From NCBI GenBank assembly GCA_965247475.1, contig OZ252016.1:1302001-1366000 (forward strand): a DNA stretch of 64,000 nt. The letters are read 5' to 3'. Position numbers and translations under genes: made by a program. The notes below the pieces were generated by a model. The model was given only the letters and a program-made list of their open reading frames with translations, ran no database searches and was not told where the DNA came from. This document shows, piece after piece, positions 43,531-52,081 of the stretch. Source of the stretch: G965247475 sp965247475. GTDB lineage: Bacteria; Chloroflexota; UBA11872. Each line of letters begins with the position of its first letter. The stretch's first letter is position 1.

Positions 43531-44513
43531 CCGATAGCAAGTTCCTGGTGGTGATCGCCGACTGGGACTTCGATATGCCTCCAGACATCGAGAAGGCCGC
43601 CCTGGAGCCGATCGGCGCCAGGGTTGTGCTGGAGCAGTGCAAGACCGAGGACGACGTGATCGCCAAGTGCGCCGGCGCCGACGGGATGCTCAGGCAGTAC
43701 GCGCCGATCAGCGCCAGGGTGCTGGATCACCTGCCCAAGCTGCGCGTCATCTCCCGGTACGGAACGGGCATGGACCTCGTCGATATCCCCGCCGCGGCCG
43801 AGCGCGGCGTGGTGGCCTGCAACGTGACCAACTACGCGCTCTCGGAAGTCTCGGACCAGGCCATGGCGCTGCTGCTGGCATGCGCGCGACAGATCGTGAC
43901 GCTTAACGACTCGGTTCGAGCCGGCGTGTGGGACGCAACCGGCGTGGGCGGCGCGATCGAGCGCGTGGATGGACAAGTCTTGGGCCTGGTGGGTCTCGGT
44001 CCAATTGGCCAATCGGTGGTTCCCCGTGCGCGCGCCTTCGGGCTGGAGGTGATCGCGCACTCGCCACGGGCGCCGGACGAGGTCTTCGAGCGGCTGAATG
44101 TCACGCGCGTTCCGTTTGACCAGCTGCTCGCGCGCTCGGACTTCGTGTCGATACACACGCCGCTGCGTGCCGAGACCCATCACTTGATCAGCGCCCGAGA
44201 GCTGGCGCTGATGAAGCCGACGGCGTTCCTGATCAACACCGCGCGCGGCCCGATCGTGGACGAGGCTGCGCTCGTGACGGCGCTGAAGGACGGACAGATC
44301 GCCGGGGCCGGACTCGACGTGGTCGAGCATGAGCCGCTCGCGCCGGACGCGCCGCTGCGGTCCGCTCCCAACGTGATCGTGACCCCGCACGCGGGCTTCT
44401 ACTCCAAGACTTCGATTGAGACCCTGCGCCGCGAGACGGTCGCCGAGGTCGTGCGGGTCCTCACCGGCCAACCGCCGCGTTCACCCGTAACGCCGGACTC
44501 ACCGAGCGCCTAG
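43527..44513 (+). CDS. D-isomer-specific 2-hydroxyacid dehydrogenase
   Basis: The 328-residue protein has the NAD-binding motif GLVGLGPIGQSV, the catalytic Arg in LINTARGPIVDEAAL, a Glu in DVVEHEPLAP and the His in VTPHAGFYSKTS. It is related to phosphoglycerate and hydroxypyruvate/glyoxylate reductases. It is translationally coupled to the small Cys-rich protein and lies at the end of the hyu block, so it may reduce the oxo-acid product. Its stop codon overlaps the stop of the convergent Gfo/Idh/MocA gene. Confidence 0.88.
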   Translation: MTDSKFLVVIADWDFDMPPDIEKAALEPIGARVVLEQCKTEDDVIAKCAGADGMLRQYAPISARVLDHLPKLRVISRYGTGMDLVDIPAAAERGVVACNVTNYALSEVSDQAMALLLACARQIVTLNDSVRAGVWDATGVGGAIERVDGQVLGLVGLGPIGQSVVPRARAFGLEVIAHSPRAPDEVFERLNVTRVPFDQLLARSDFVSIHTPLRAETHHLISARELALMKPTAFLINTARGPIVDEAALVTALKDGQIAGAGLDVVEHEPLAPDAPLRSAPNVIVTPHAGFYSKTSIETLRRETVAEVVRVLTGQPPRSPVTPDSPSA

Positions 44514-45634
44514 ACCAGATCGCCCCGGTCCACGTCCACCCAGCGGCGTCCAACGGCGCTGTCGATGACTGCTTGCTGCACGAGCATCCCGACGTACCCC
44601 TCGCGAAACGTCGGGAACGGCGGCGTCGGCCGATCCGACGGATCGCGGCCTATCTGCGCGTAGATGTCGCGGAACAGCAAGCGGAACGAGTCCAGGAAGC
44701 CCTGGCGATACGAGCCGGGACTGTCGGCATAAGCCAGCGCGCCGGGGCTGAACACCCGCGGGTCCGGCCAGAGCACTTCATTCGGCCGGTCCCGATGGCC
44801 GATCCAGAGCTCGCTTGCGGTCTCGGAGTCCCAGGTCACCCCGCTGTTTTCGGCGTCAATCTCAAACCGGACGCGATAGGGGTGGCCGGCCGAGACCGAG
44901 GACAGGGCAAGCGCGCCGCGCGCGCCGGACTCGAAACGGACCAGCATGTGAGCCACGTCCTCACCCTCGACGTGGATCGCCGGCTGGCCGTCGGGCGTGC
45001 GCACCGGGTGGATGGTGGCAAAGTCGGCGCTGGCAGATTCGACGCGACTGCCCACCACGAGACTGACGAGATCGAGCAGATGGCTTCCCGTCGTCGCCGT
45101 CACGATCGACTCGCCGCCCACGGCCGGGTCGAGCCGCCAGCCGCCATCGGTGCTCGCCCACAGCCCGTCATCCACGACCGACGCGCGGATCGCGAAGATC
45201 CGGCCCAAGTCGCCGGCGCGCTGTCGCGCGGCGACCTCCTGGACGAGCGGATAGAAGCGATTGTTGAAGCAGACCGCGTGCACCCGATCCGAGCCGCGCG
45301 TCCGCGCGTGCAGATCGGCCGCCTCGGCCGTCGTGTTGGTGAGCGGCTTCTCGCAGATCACATGTTTGCCGGCCTCGAGCGCGGCAACCGCCATGCCGTG
45401 ATGGAGAACGTTCGGCGTGGCGATATGGACGGCGTCCGCGCGGGTATTCGCGAGCGCGGTCTCGAGGTTCGGGTCCCAACGCGCGACGCCGAGCTCGGCG
45501 GCCGCCTCCCGGCCGCGGGCCGGCGAGGATGCGATCAGGCTGGCAACTTCGACGTTGTTCAGGCGCAGCGCGTCGACATGCACCCGGCCGATAACGCCGG
45601 CGCCGACCACGATCGCACGAAGCTTGCGGCTCAC
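44510..45634 (-). CDS. Gfo/Idh/MocA-family oxidoreductase
   Basis: The 374-residue protein has the nucleotide-binding start AIVVGAGVIGRVHVDALRL, IATPNVLHHGMAVAALEAG, and the family EKP motif in HVICEKPLTNTT with the catalytic Lys, followed by the mixed alpha/beta substrate domain. Members oxidise or reduce sugars and inositols with NAD(P). The GTG at 45634 gives the normal start. Its upstream region is shared with the divergent ABC-transporter operon. The sugar is unknown. Confidence 0.88.
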   Translation of the reverse strand: MSRKLRAIVVGAGVIGRVHVDALRLNNVEVASLIASSPARGREAAAELGVARWDPNLETALANTRADAVHIATPNVLHHGMAVAALEAGKHVICEKPLTNTTAEAADLHARTRGSDRVHAVCFNNRFYPLVQEVAARQRAGDLGRIFAIRASVVDDGLWASTDGGWRLDPAVGGESIVTATTGSHLLDLVSLVVGSRVESASADFATIHPVRTPDGQPAIHVEGEDVAHMLVRFESGARGALALSSVSAGHPYRVRFEIDAENSGVTWDSETASELWIGHRDRPNEVLWPDPRVFSPGALAYADSPGSYRQGFLDSFRLLFRDIYAQIGRDPSDRPTPPFPTFREGYVGMLVQQAVIDSAVGRRWVDVDRGDLV

Positions 45635-45712
45635 CAGGGCACGTTGCTGCGGGTTCCGTCGCGACGCACACAGTACCCGAGTCGCGCGGACTCATGGTCG
45701 GCGGCTCGGGCG

Positions 45713-45740
45713 TTGTCGGACGCGGAGCTTGGTCTATAAT
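45713..45740 (+). promoter_or_regulatory. Sigma-70-type promoter of the ABC-transporter/catabolic operon
   Basis: A -35 box TTGTCG (45713-45718) and a perfect -10 box TATAAT (45735-45740) are separated by 16 bases. The predicted start of transcription at about 45747 leaves a leader of about 140 bases before the permease start at 45890. It is the only strong promoter I see before the long plus-strand run that ends at 57583. Confidence 0.68.
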
Positions 45741-45760
45741 CCGCGAGCTTTGGGGACTGA

Positions 45761-45848
45761 CGCCGGGTTGCCGGCTCTCACGGTCGCGCACGAGAGCGCA
45801 ACCGGCGTGGCATCGGCGATATAGAGGCCACGTATAGTGGCCCATCGC
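45761..45848 (+). promoter_or_regulatory. Structured 5' leader with two hairpins
   Basis: Two stem-loops fill the leader. The first pairs 45761-45779 with 45792-45807 (GCCGG, TTGC and GCTCTC blocks against their complements, two small bulges, 12-base loop). The second pairs GCGAT (45816-45820) and GGCCAC (45826-45831) with GTGGCC (45837-45842) and ATCGC (45844-45848) around the loop GTATA. It matches no riboswitch I know. Operator sites, an attenuator or a new regulatory RNA are all possible. Confidence 0.5.
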
Positions 45849-45889
45849 GAACGAGTACCGAGCCGCACGACGCGGCACCCGCTGGAAGG

Positions 45890-46819
45890 GTGTTAGACGG
45901 GCCTGTGACAACGACCGGACCGGTGAGCGTGGACACGGCCGTCCAAGAGGGCATCGCCCCGCGAACCACCGGCGAGTGGAGGCTTGCGTGGCGACGGTTT
46001 CGCCGCAACAAGGCGGCGCTCGCCGGCGGGGTGGTGATGATCTTCATGGCGACCGTCGCGATCTTCGCCGACCAGCTGGCGCCCTTCACCTTGCGCGACT
46101 ACGACCCGCTTTATCCCCATGCGCCCCCGCTGACGGAGGGGTACTTGCTGGGCACGGATCTGTTGGGGCGTGATGTGCTGTCACGGGTCATCCACGCCGC
46201 GCGCATCTCATTGCGCATCGGGTTCTTCGCCGTGACGATCGCGGCGGGCGGCGGCACGCTGATCGGGCTTACCGCGGGGTTCCTCGGCGGACACGTGGAC
46301 TGGTCAATCAGCCGGGTCCTGGACGTCATGCTGGCCTTCCCGGGCATCCTGCTCGCGATCGTGATCGTGTCCACGCTGGGTCCGGGGCTGAACAACGCGA
46401 TGATCGCCCTCGGGATCGCGGGCATTCCGTTCTATGCGCGGGTGGTGCGGGGATCGACGCTGGCCGCACGGGAGCTCGTGTATGTACGCGCGGCCCGGGC
46501 CATCGGCATGGGTCAGATCCGGATCATGCTGCGCCACATCCTGCCGAATGTGGTCAGCCCGATCATCATCATGGCCACGCTGGGCCTGGCGTCCACCATC
46601 ATCGCCGCCGCCGGGCTGAGCTTCCTGGGACTCGGCGCTGTGCCGCCGACGCCCGAATGGGGACTGGAGCTCTCGGAGTCGCGACGATACTTGCGCATTG
46701 CCCCGTGGCACGGTATCTCGAATGGCATCGCCATCTTCGTGACCGTCATGGCGATCAACTTGCTTGGGGATGGGCTGCGCGAGGCGCTCGATCCCCAAGC
46801 GTCGGCATGGGCGCGGTGA
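45890..46819 (+). CDS. ABC transporter permease, DppC/OppC type
   Basis: The 309-residue protein has the OppC N-terminal domain (WRRFRRNKAALAGGVVMIF), LGTDLLGRDVLSRVIHAAR and the EAA loop REL-YVRAARAIGMGQIRIM, followed by HILPNVVSPIIIMATLGLAS. Five to six membrane helices are visible. It forms the channel with the DppB-type permease at 48962. Usually DppB precedes DppC; here the order is C, binding protein, B. GTG at 45890 is the start; GTG at 45905 is possible. The ATPase genes are absent from the window. Confidence 0.88.
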   Translation: MLDGPVTTTGPVSVDTAVQEGIAPRTTGEWRLAWRRFRRNKAALAGGVVMIFMATVAIFADQLAPFTLRDYDPLYPHAPPLTEGYLLGTDLLGRDVLSRVIHAARISLRIGFFAVTIAAGGGTLIGLTAGFLGGHVDWSISRVLDVMLAFPGILLAIVIVSTLGPGLNNAMIALGIAGIPFYARVVRGSTLAARELVYVRAARAIGMGQIRIMLRHILPNVVSPIIIMATLGLASTIIAAAGLSFLGLGAVPPTPEWGLELSESRRYLRIAPWHGISNGIAIFVTVMAINLLGDGLREALDPQASAWAR

Positions 46820-46940
46820 GAAAGTCGTGAGAATAGGCGCCGTCGAGTCTGTCCCGGCGCCGCTCGGTGCGGTATCGTATCGCCGCTAGCATCCGTCCGA
46901 GGGATGGATGTCCCCAATATGGGGCAGGGAGGTTTGGGCA

Positions 46941-48914
46941 ATGTCTGAGCGTAGAGCGCTGACCCGACGTCAGCTGGTCCGAGGCGGCCTCATAGCCGTC
47001 GCCGGCGGTGTGGGTGCCGCGGCGCTTGCCGCCTGCGGTGAGACCCAGGTCGTCACCAAGGAAGTTCCGGTCGAAATCGAAACCATCCGGGAAGTTCCGG
47101 TCGAGAAGCAAGTCCAGGTCGACCGGGTCGTCGAGGTCGAGAAGATCGTCGAGGTCGAGAAGATCGTCGAGGTCGAGAAGGTCATCACCCAGGAAGTCCA
47201 GCGAACGGTCGAGGTCGAGAAGGTCGTCGAGGTACCGGTCGAGAGGGTCGTCCAGGTCGAGAAGATCGTCGAGGTCGAGAAGATCGTCGAGGTCGAGGCG
47301 GCGAGGGCGCCCGAAGGTATCTTCAACATCGGTCCGGTCACGGCGGTTCGGTTCGGCAACTATCGCAACATCACGCCGTGGAACCCGCGGTACGGCGGCA
47401 AGATCACCTACGGGTCGCCCGCCACGATCAACAACCTCGACCCGATGGCCTGGCCTGACACCTGGTCGCTGGGCGCCGGCGGCATGCCGCTGTACGACTT
47501 CCTGATTGCCCACGGCCCGGGCGGCGAAATGCAGCCGTACCTGGCCAACAGCTGGGAGGTGTCGGACGACAACCTGACCTATACGTTCAGGCTGCGCAAC
47601 GACGTCAAGTTCCACGACGGCACGCCCTTCAACGCCGAGGCGGCAAAGTTCAACTTCGAGCTCTGGATGGATCCGGGCAACCAGCGTGGGTCGAGCGCCA
47701 ACATCGGTGAGCAGCTCGCGCGCGTCGAGGCTCCGGATGAGTTCACGCTCGTGCTGACGCTCAAAGAAGTCAATGTGTTCTTCGCCGACGAGATCGCCAC
47801 CGTGGGAGTTGTATTCGGATCGCCGGCCGGCTACGCGCTGTACGGCGATGACTTCACGCGAAACCCGGTGGGAACCGGTCCGTACAAGATGGGCGAGTGG
47901 AAGGAGAACGTGTCCCTCGCGCTGGTGCGGAACGACGACTACCAGTGGGGTCCGCCCTGGGCGAACAACCGGGGGCCGGGATTCGCGGATGAGTACGAAG
48001 CGTTCGAGATGCCCGAAGTGGCATCGAAGGTCGCGGCATACGCATCCAACGACCTGAGCTTCATGAATCACTACAGCCTGGTCGACATGCAGCCGTTCTT
48101 CGCGGACCCGGCGCATCAAATCTTCTTGGCTTTGGCGCCGGGTCAGCCGTGGTACCTGCAGTCGAACAGCATCAACTTCCCGACCGACGACGTCGCCGTT
48201 CGACGGGCGCTGATCCATGCCACCGACCGTGCGACGGTCACCCGTAGCGTCACGCTCGGATTCGGCGCGCTTGCCGCAAGCCTCTTGGTGCCGGGAACCG
48301 TCGGCTACAACCCCGAGCTGGAGAACATGTACCCGTTCGACATCGCCAAGGCCAACCAGTTGCTGGACGAGGCCGGCTATGCGCGCGGGGACGACGGTTT
48401 CCGCTACAGCTCCGACGGCCGGCTGCTCGAGGTGTCCTTCCCGGACACGCCGAACCCATTCTCGCAGCCATACAAGCTGAACATCGAGAACGCCATCGGC
48501 ATCTCGGTGGCCACGCCGAACATGGAGTGGGGCACGGCGGTCGAGCAGTACCTGCAGGGCCAGCACCACCACAAGTGGCAGGGCGGCGTAGGACTGGAGG
48601 GCGCTACCAGCCTCCACTCGGTGTACCACTCGAGCAACTTCGGTGTGCCCGGAAACCGGTCATTCACGTTTTACAAGAGCGACGAGATCGACCGGCTGCT
48701 CGACGAAGTTCGCGTCGAGCCAGACCGGGACATTCGCTGGCAGAAGACCGATCGCGTGCACCAGATTGTCATGGAGGCGGCGCTGGGCATTCCGCTGGTG
48801 GAGTGGGGCACGATATTCCCGTCGAACACCAATAAGGTCGGCGGGCGCCAGCTCCACCATACGGGCGTGTTTCCGTTGATGTACGACATGTACTCCACGG
48901 AGGAAGACGCATAG
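46941..48914 (+). CDS. Family 5 extracellular solute-binding lipoprotein (Dpp/Opp type)
   Basis: The 657-residue protein starts with a Tat-like signal (ALTRRQLVRGGLIAVAGG) ending in the lipobox LAAC with Cys32, so it is exported folded and lipid-anchored. A spacer of about 80 residues made of VEVEKI-type repeats follows, as seen in many Chloroflexota binding proteins. The mature SBP_bac_5 domain has SWEVSDDNLTYTFRLRNDVK and HDGTPFNAEAAKFNFE. It captures a peptide, oligosaccharide or similar ligand for the two permeases. ATG at 46941 has GGGAGG 9 bases upstream. The genes around it suggest a sugar-derived ligand. Confidence 0.9.
   Translation: MSERRALTRRQLVRGGLIAVAGGVGAAALAACGETQVVTKEVPVEIETIREVPVEKQVQVDRVVEVEKIVEVEKIVEVEKVITQEVQRTVEVEKVVEVPVERVVQVEKIVEVEKIVEVEAARAPEGIFNIGPVTAVRFGNYRNITPWNPRYGGKITYGSPATINNLDPMAWPDTWSLGAGGMPLYDFLIAHGPGGEMQPYLANSWEVSDDNLTYTFRLRNDVKFHDGTPFNAEAAKFNFELWMDPGNQRGSSANIGEQLARVEAPDEFTLVLTLKEVNVFFADEIATVGVVFGSPAGYALYGDDFTRNPVGTGPYKMGEWKENVSLALVRNDDYQWGPPWANNRGPGFADEYEAFEMPEVASKVAAYASNDLSFMNHYSLVDMQPFFADPAHQIFLALAPGQPWYLQSNSINFPTDDVAVRRALIHATDRATVTRSVTLGFGALAASLLVPGTVGYNPELENMYPFDIAKANQLLDEAGYARGDDGFRYSSDGRLLEVSFPDTPNPFSQPYKLNIENAIGISVATPNMEWGTAVEQYLQGQHHHKWQGGVGLEGATSLHSVYHSSNFGVPGNRSFTFYKSDEIDRLLDEVRVEPDRDIRWQKTDRVHQIVMEAALGIPLVEWGTIFPSNTNKVGGRQLHHTGVFPLMYDMYSTEEDA
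47129..47297 (+). repeat. 18-bp tandem repeats encoding the binding-protein spacer
   Basis: Units of the type GTCGAGGTCGAGAAGATC encode VEVEKI. They occur in several runs, partly interrupted by variant units encoding ITQEVQR and VPVERVV. The repeats create a long open antisense frame, which I do not regard as a gene. Confidence 0.85.
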
Positions 48915-48961
48915 AGCTGATCGCTGTTTAGTCCCAAGTAGAGGCGAGGTCAGGCGCAGGT

Positions 48962-49918
48962 ATGGGCAAATACCTTGTGTGGCGCTTCCTAGCAGCCATA
49001 CCGGTGCTGTTCGGAGTCCTGCTGGTGGTATTTGTCCTCCTGCGCCTGGTACCCGGAGACCCAGTCGAGATCATCTTCGAGTCGGGCGGTCGGTCTTCGG
49101 TTGCCGTTGCTGGACGCGGCGCGTCAATGGAGCAGGTGGAAGCGCTGCGCGCGTCGTACAACCTCGACAAGCCGATGCCGGTCCAGTTCTTCATCTACAT
49201 GAAGGACATGCTCACCGGCAACTTTGGCCGCTCGTTCCAAACCAATCAGCAGATCGGCGAGCTGGTCAAGGAGCTGTTTCCGCACACCCTGCAGCTGACC
49301 TTTGCCGGCATGGGCGTGGCGCTGCTCATCGGACTTCTGGCAGGCATGCTCTCCGCGATCCGACACCACACCTGGGTGGACTACCTGGGCCAGTTCGTGG
49401 CGGTGTTCGGGGTTTCAGTCCCGGACTTCTTCTTTGGCCTGCTGATGATATTCCTATTCAGCATGACGCTCGACTGGCTACCCTCGATCGGGCAGGATCA
49501 CCCGCTGTCGCTGCTGATGCCCGCCGTGACGTTGGGCGTGAGCGGGGCGGCGATCATTGCCCGGCTTACCCGGTCGTCGATGCTGGATGTCCTGAGCCGC
49601 GACTATATTCGAACGGCCCGCGCCAAGGGAGTCCGGGAGCGCGGCGTGGTCTGGGGACACGCGCTCAAGAACGCGCTCATCCCGGTCATTACGATCGTGG
49701 GGCTGCAGTTCGGCGGTCTCTTGACCGGCGCCATCGTGATCGAGGTCGTCTTCACCCGCCAGGGGCTCGGCTACGAGCTGGTCGAGGCGGTCCAGCGGCG
49801 CAACTATCCAGTAATTCAGGCGCTCGTCATGTTCGCGTCGATCGTCTATGTGTTCGTGAACATCCTCGTTGACGTGCTGTACACGTACATCGATCCGCGG
49901 GTGCGGCTGACGACGTGA
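48962..49918 (+). CDS. ABC transporter permease, DppB/OppB type
   Basis: The 318-residue protein has the N-terminal YLVWRFLAAIPVLFGVLLVVF and RLVPGDPVE motif, six membrane helices, the EAA loop YIRTARAKGVRERGVVWGHALKNALIPV and the C-terminal YPVIQALVMFASIVYVFVNILVDVLYTYIDPR, all standard for DppB. A slightly enlarged loop after the first helix (SGGRSSVAVAGRGASMEQV) is unusual. It partners the permease at 45890. ATG at 48962 follows AGGCGCAGGT. Confidence 0.9.
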   Translation: MGKYLVWRFLAAIPVLFGVLLVVFVLLRLVPGDPVEIIFESGGRSSVAVAGRGASMEQVEALRASYNLDKPMPVQFFIYMKDMLTGNFGRSFQTNQQIGELVKELFPHTLQLTFAGMGVALLIGLLAGMLSAIRHHTWVDYLGQFVAVFGVSVPDFFFGLLMIFLFSMTLDWLPSIGQDHPLSLLMPAVTLGVSGAAIIARLTRSSMLDVLSRDYIRTARAKGVRERGVVWGHALKNALIPVITIVGLQFGGLLTGAIVIEVVFTRQGLGYELVEAVQRRNYPVIQALVMFASIVYVFVNILVDVLYTYIDPRVRLTT

Positions 49919-49942
49919 TCGCGACGTAGAAAGGGCCATTGC

Positions 49943-50911
49943 ATGCGACTGGGATTGTCACAGGCCTCGTATCGCTGGGTCGCCTACCCGAGTCTTCGAT
50001 ACGACTTTCAGGAGTACGGATTCCGTGGCATGCCGTACCCGTATGGCACGACCGCGGAACCGCCGGGCGATGATCTGCTCGGCTGGTACATCGACCGCTG
50101 CCATGAATGGGGCCTGGACTCGCTGTACGGGCAGGTAAGCGCGGAGAGCGACGCGGCCACGCAGGGGAAGCGACTGGCCGACGCCGGCATCGAATGGATC
50201 GGCAATGTGAACGGCGCCTGGGCGCTTGGCGCCGATGAGTGGCCGGCAATGCGCGACCAGGCGCTGCAACGGCTCGAGGGGCACAGCGCCGGCGGCGTCA
50301 AGGTCGCGTCGCTGGTCAACTCCGACCCGCCGGGACCGCCCGGTCAGCCAATGCCCAACGGCGGCCTGCGCTTCGGCCACTTCAGCCGCGAAGTGCCCAT
50401 GCCGGAGCAGATCGACCGGATGGTCCGCAATCTCCCCGACATCGTCCGGCAGGCCGAGACGTACGGCATCGTGCTCTGCTTCGAGAACCACATGGACTAC
50501 CGCATCAGCGAGATCGTCCAGGTGGTCGAAGCGGTCGATTCACCGTCGCTCAAGGTCAACTACGACTTCGCGAACTCGTATTCGGTGGCCGAGGACCAGG
50601 TGGATGCGGCGCATCTGGCCGCGCCGTACACGGTCATGACGCACCTGAAGGACATGCGGGTGCAGTCCATAACCACCACCGGCGAGCCGCAGTTCTTCCA
50701 CGCGCCGGTCGGCTACGGCAGCGTGGAGATCGCGGAGATCCTCGGCATCCTGCAGCGCGGCGCGCCCGATCCCGACAACATCTCCCACTGCATCGAGACG
50801 TGCTGCCTGCCGCAGTACGATCCGCAGCTGTGGATGAAGCTCACGATCGACTGGCTCACCGAGAACGCGGTCGAATACTTCCCGTCGCTGGCGGCCGGAG
50901 CGACCGCATGA
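49943..50911 (+). CDS. Xylose-isomerase-like TIM-barrel protein, SQASYRW family (copy 1)
   Basis: The 322-residue protein belongs to the sugar phosphate isomerase/epimerase (AP endonuclease 2-like) superfamily. It begins MRLGLSQASYRWVAYPSLR. Probable metal ligands are Glu in LCFENHMDYRISEIVQVV, Asp in NYDFANS, His in VMTHLKDMRVQ and Glu in HCIETCCLP. It shares the first motif and the FENH and HLKDMR motifs with two other genes in this run (54278 and 55218). Likely activities are isomerisation or epimerisation of a keto- or acid sugar; the family is not known to me by function. It starts 24 bases after the permease. Confidence 0.82.
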   Translation: MRLGLSQASYRWVAYPSLRYDFQEYGFRGMPYPYGTTAEPPGDDLLGWYIDRCHEWGLDSLYGQVSAESDAATQGKRLADAGIEWIGNVNGAWALGADEWPAMRDQALQRLEGHSAGGVKVASLVNSDPPGPPGQPMPNGGLRFGHFSREVPMPEQIDRMVRNLPDIVRQAETYGIVLCFENHMDYRISEIVQVVEAVDSPSLKVNYDFANSYSVAEDQVDAAHLAAPYTVMTHLKDMRVQSITTTGEPQFFHAPVGYGSVEIAEILGILQRGAPDPDNISHCIETCCLPQYDPQLWMKLTIDWLTENAVEYFPSLAAGATA

Positions 50912-51000
50912 CCCGAGGTCGCACCCTCGCGGACTGACCGCGGCGCTCATTCGAGAGCGCGCGGCGGTCGGCGGCCAGTGGGTCCCACCAGAGCGATCCG

Positions 51001-51975
51001 ATGAACGCTCGGGACCGGTTCAAGATTGTCATCACGGGGTCCTTTCTCCCTCACAAGGACCGCGAGCGAGAGCTGCTGGCCGACATCGCGGACGTCGTGG
51101 TCGAGGATGCGATGTCGCGCGATGCGCTGCTCGACTTGGCTCGCGACGCCGACGCGATCATGACCGACATCATGCCAATCGATGCCGGCGTGATGGCGCA
51201 CGCTCCCAAGCTGCGGGCGATCGTGGTCTACGGCGCGGGCACGGATCGGGTAGACACGGCGGCCGCCGCCGAGCGCGGCGTGGCGGTCTCGAACTCGCCC
51301 GACGGCCTCACCACCGATGTCGCCGAACACGCAATCGCGTTGCTGCTGGCGCTCTCACGCCAGGTGGCCTTCGCAAACCACGAAGTCCGGGTCCATCGAC
51401 GCTGGGACACGTACAGCACGGCCTACGCGCCGATCCGCCTGCGTGGGAAGACGCTCGGTCTGATCGGATTCGGTCGCATCGGCCGCGAGGCGGGACGAAT
51501 CGCGACCGGGATTGGAATGAACGTCGACGCCTTCGACCCCTACCTCGACTCGGGCGCGCGGGCTCCGGGCGGCGTCCGGATCGTCGAGCGGCTCGACGAG
51601 GTTCTCGCCGGCGTCGATGCGGTCAGCTTGCACGTCCCGCTCACGGACGACACTCGCGGGATGATGGGGCGCGCCGAGCTCGAACAGCTCACGCCGGGCG
51701 CGCTGTTCGTCAACGTGTCACGCGGGCCGCTGGTCGATCAGGTCGCGCTGCGGGAGGCGCTGCAGTCCGGCCGCGTCGGAGGGGCGGCCTTGGACGTCTT
51801 CGACCCGGAGCCGCCCGACTTGGACGATCCGCTGCTGCGCGAGCCGAACGTGATTGTCACGCCGCACATCGCGTGGAGGTCCGAGCAGTCTGAACTGCAA
51901 CTCGAGCTCGACGCGGTCGCCGAGATGCGGCGGCTGCTGCTCGGCGAACGTCCCAAGCACCCCATAGTGTCGTAG
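51001..51975 (+). CDS. D-isomer-specific 2-hydroxyacid dehydrogenase
   Basis: The 324-residue protein has the Rossmann motif GLIGFGRIGREAGRIA, the catalytic Arg in FVNVSRGPLVDQVAL, Glu in DVFDPEPPDLDDP and His in VTPHIAWRSEQS. It belongs to the phosphoglycerate dehydrogenase-like group and should interconvert a 2-oxo acid and a D-2-hydroxy acid with NAD(P). ATG at 51001. It is a different branch from the enzyme at 43527. In this operon it probably acts on an intermediate of the imported compound. Confidence 0.88.
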   Translation: MNARDRFKIVITGSFLPHKDRERELLADIADVVVEDAMSRDALLDLARDADAIMTDIMPIDAGVMAHAPKLRAIVVYGAGTDRVDTAAAAERGVAVSNSPDGLTTDVAEHAIALLLALSRQVAFANHEVRVHRRWDTYSTAYAPIRLRGKTLGLIGFGRIGREAGRIATGIGMNVDAFDPYLDSGARAPGGVRIVERLDEVLAGVDAVSLHVPLTDDTRGMMGRAELEQLTPGALFVNVSRGPLVDQVALREALQSGRVGGAALDVFDPEPPDLDDPLLREPNVIVTPHIAWRSEQSELQLELDAVAEMRRLLLGERPKHPIVS

Positions 51976-52081
51976 CGGCCGGGTCTCTTCGCGCCGGCCG
52001 CGCCCAGCGGTGCGATCTGGTACGGTCGAGGGCCCGGCGTCGTTGCACCACGGGTGCGGCCGCTCGACCACTGGCTGACGA

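Noticed and set aside
46755..48629. Long open frame (624 codons) antisense to the solute-binding protein gene
   Set aside because: It arises from GC-rich third positions and the 18-base VEVEKI repeats. The sense strand has a Tat/lipobox signal and a clear SBP_bac_5 domain.
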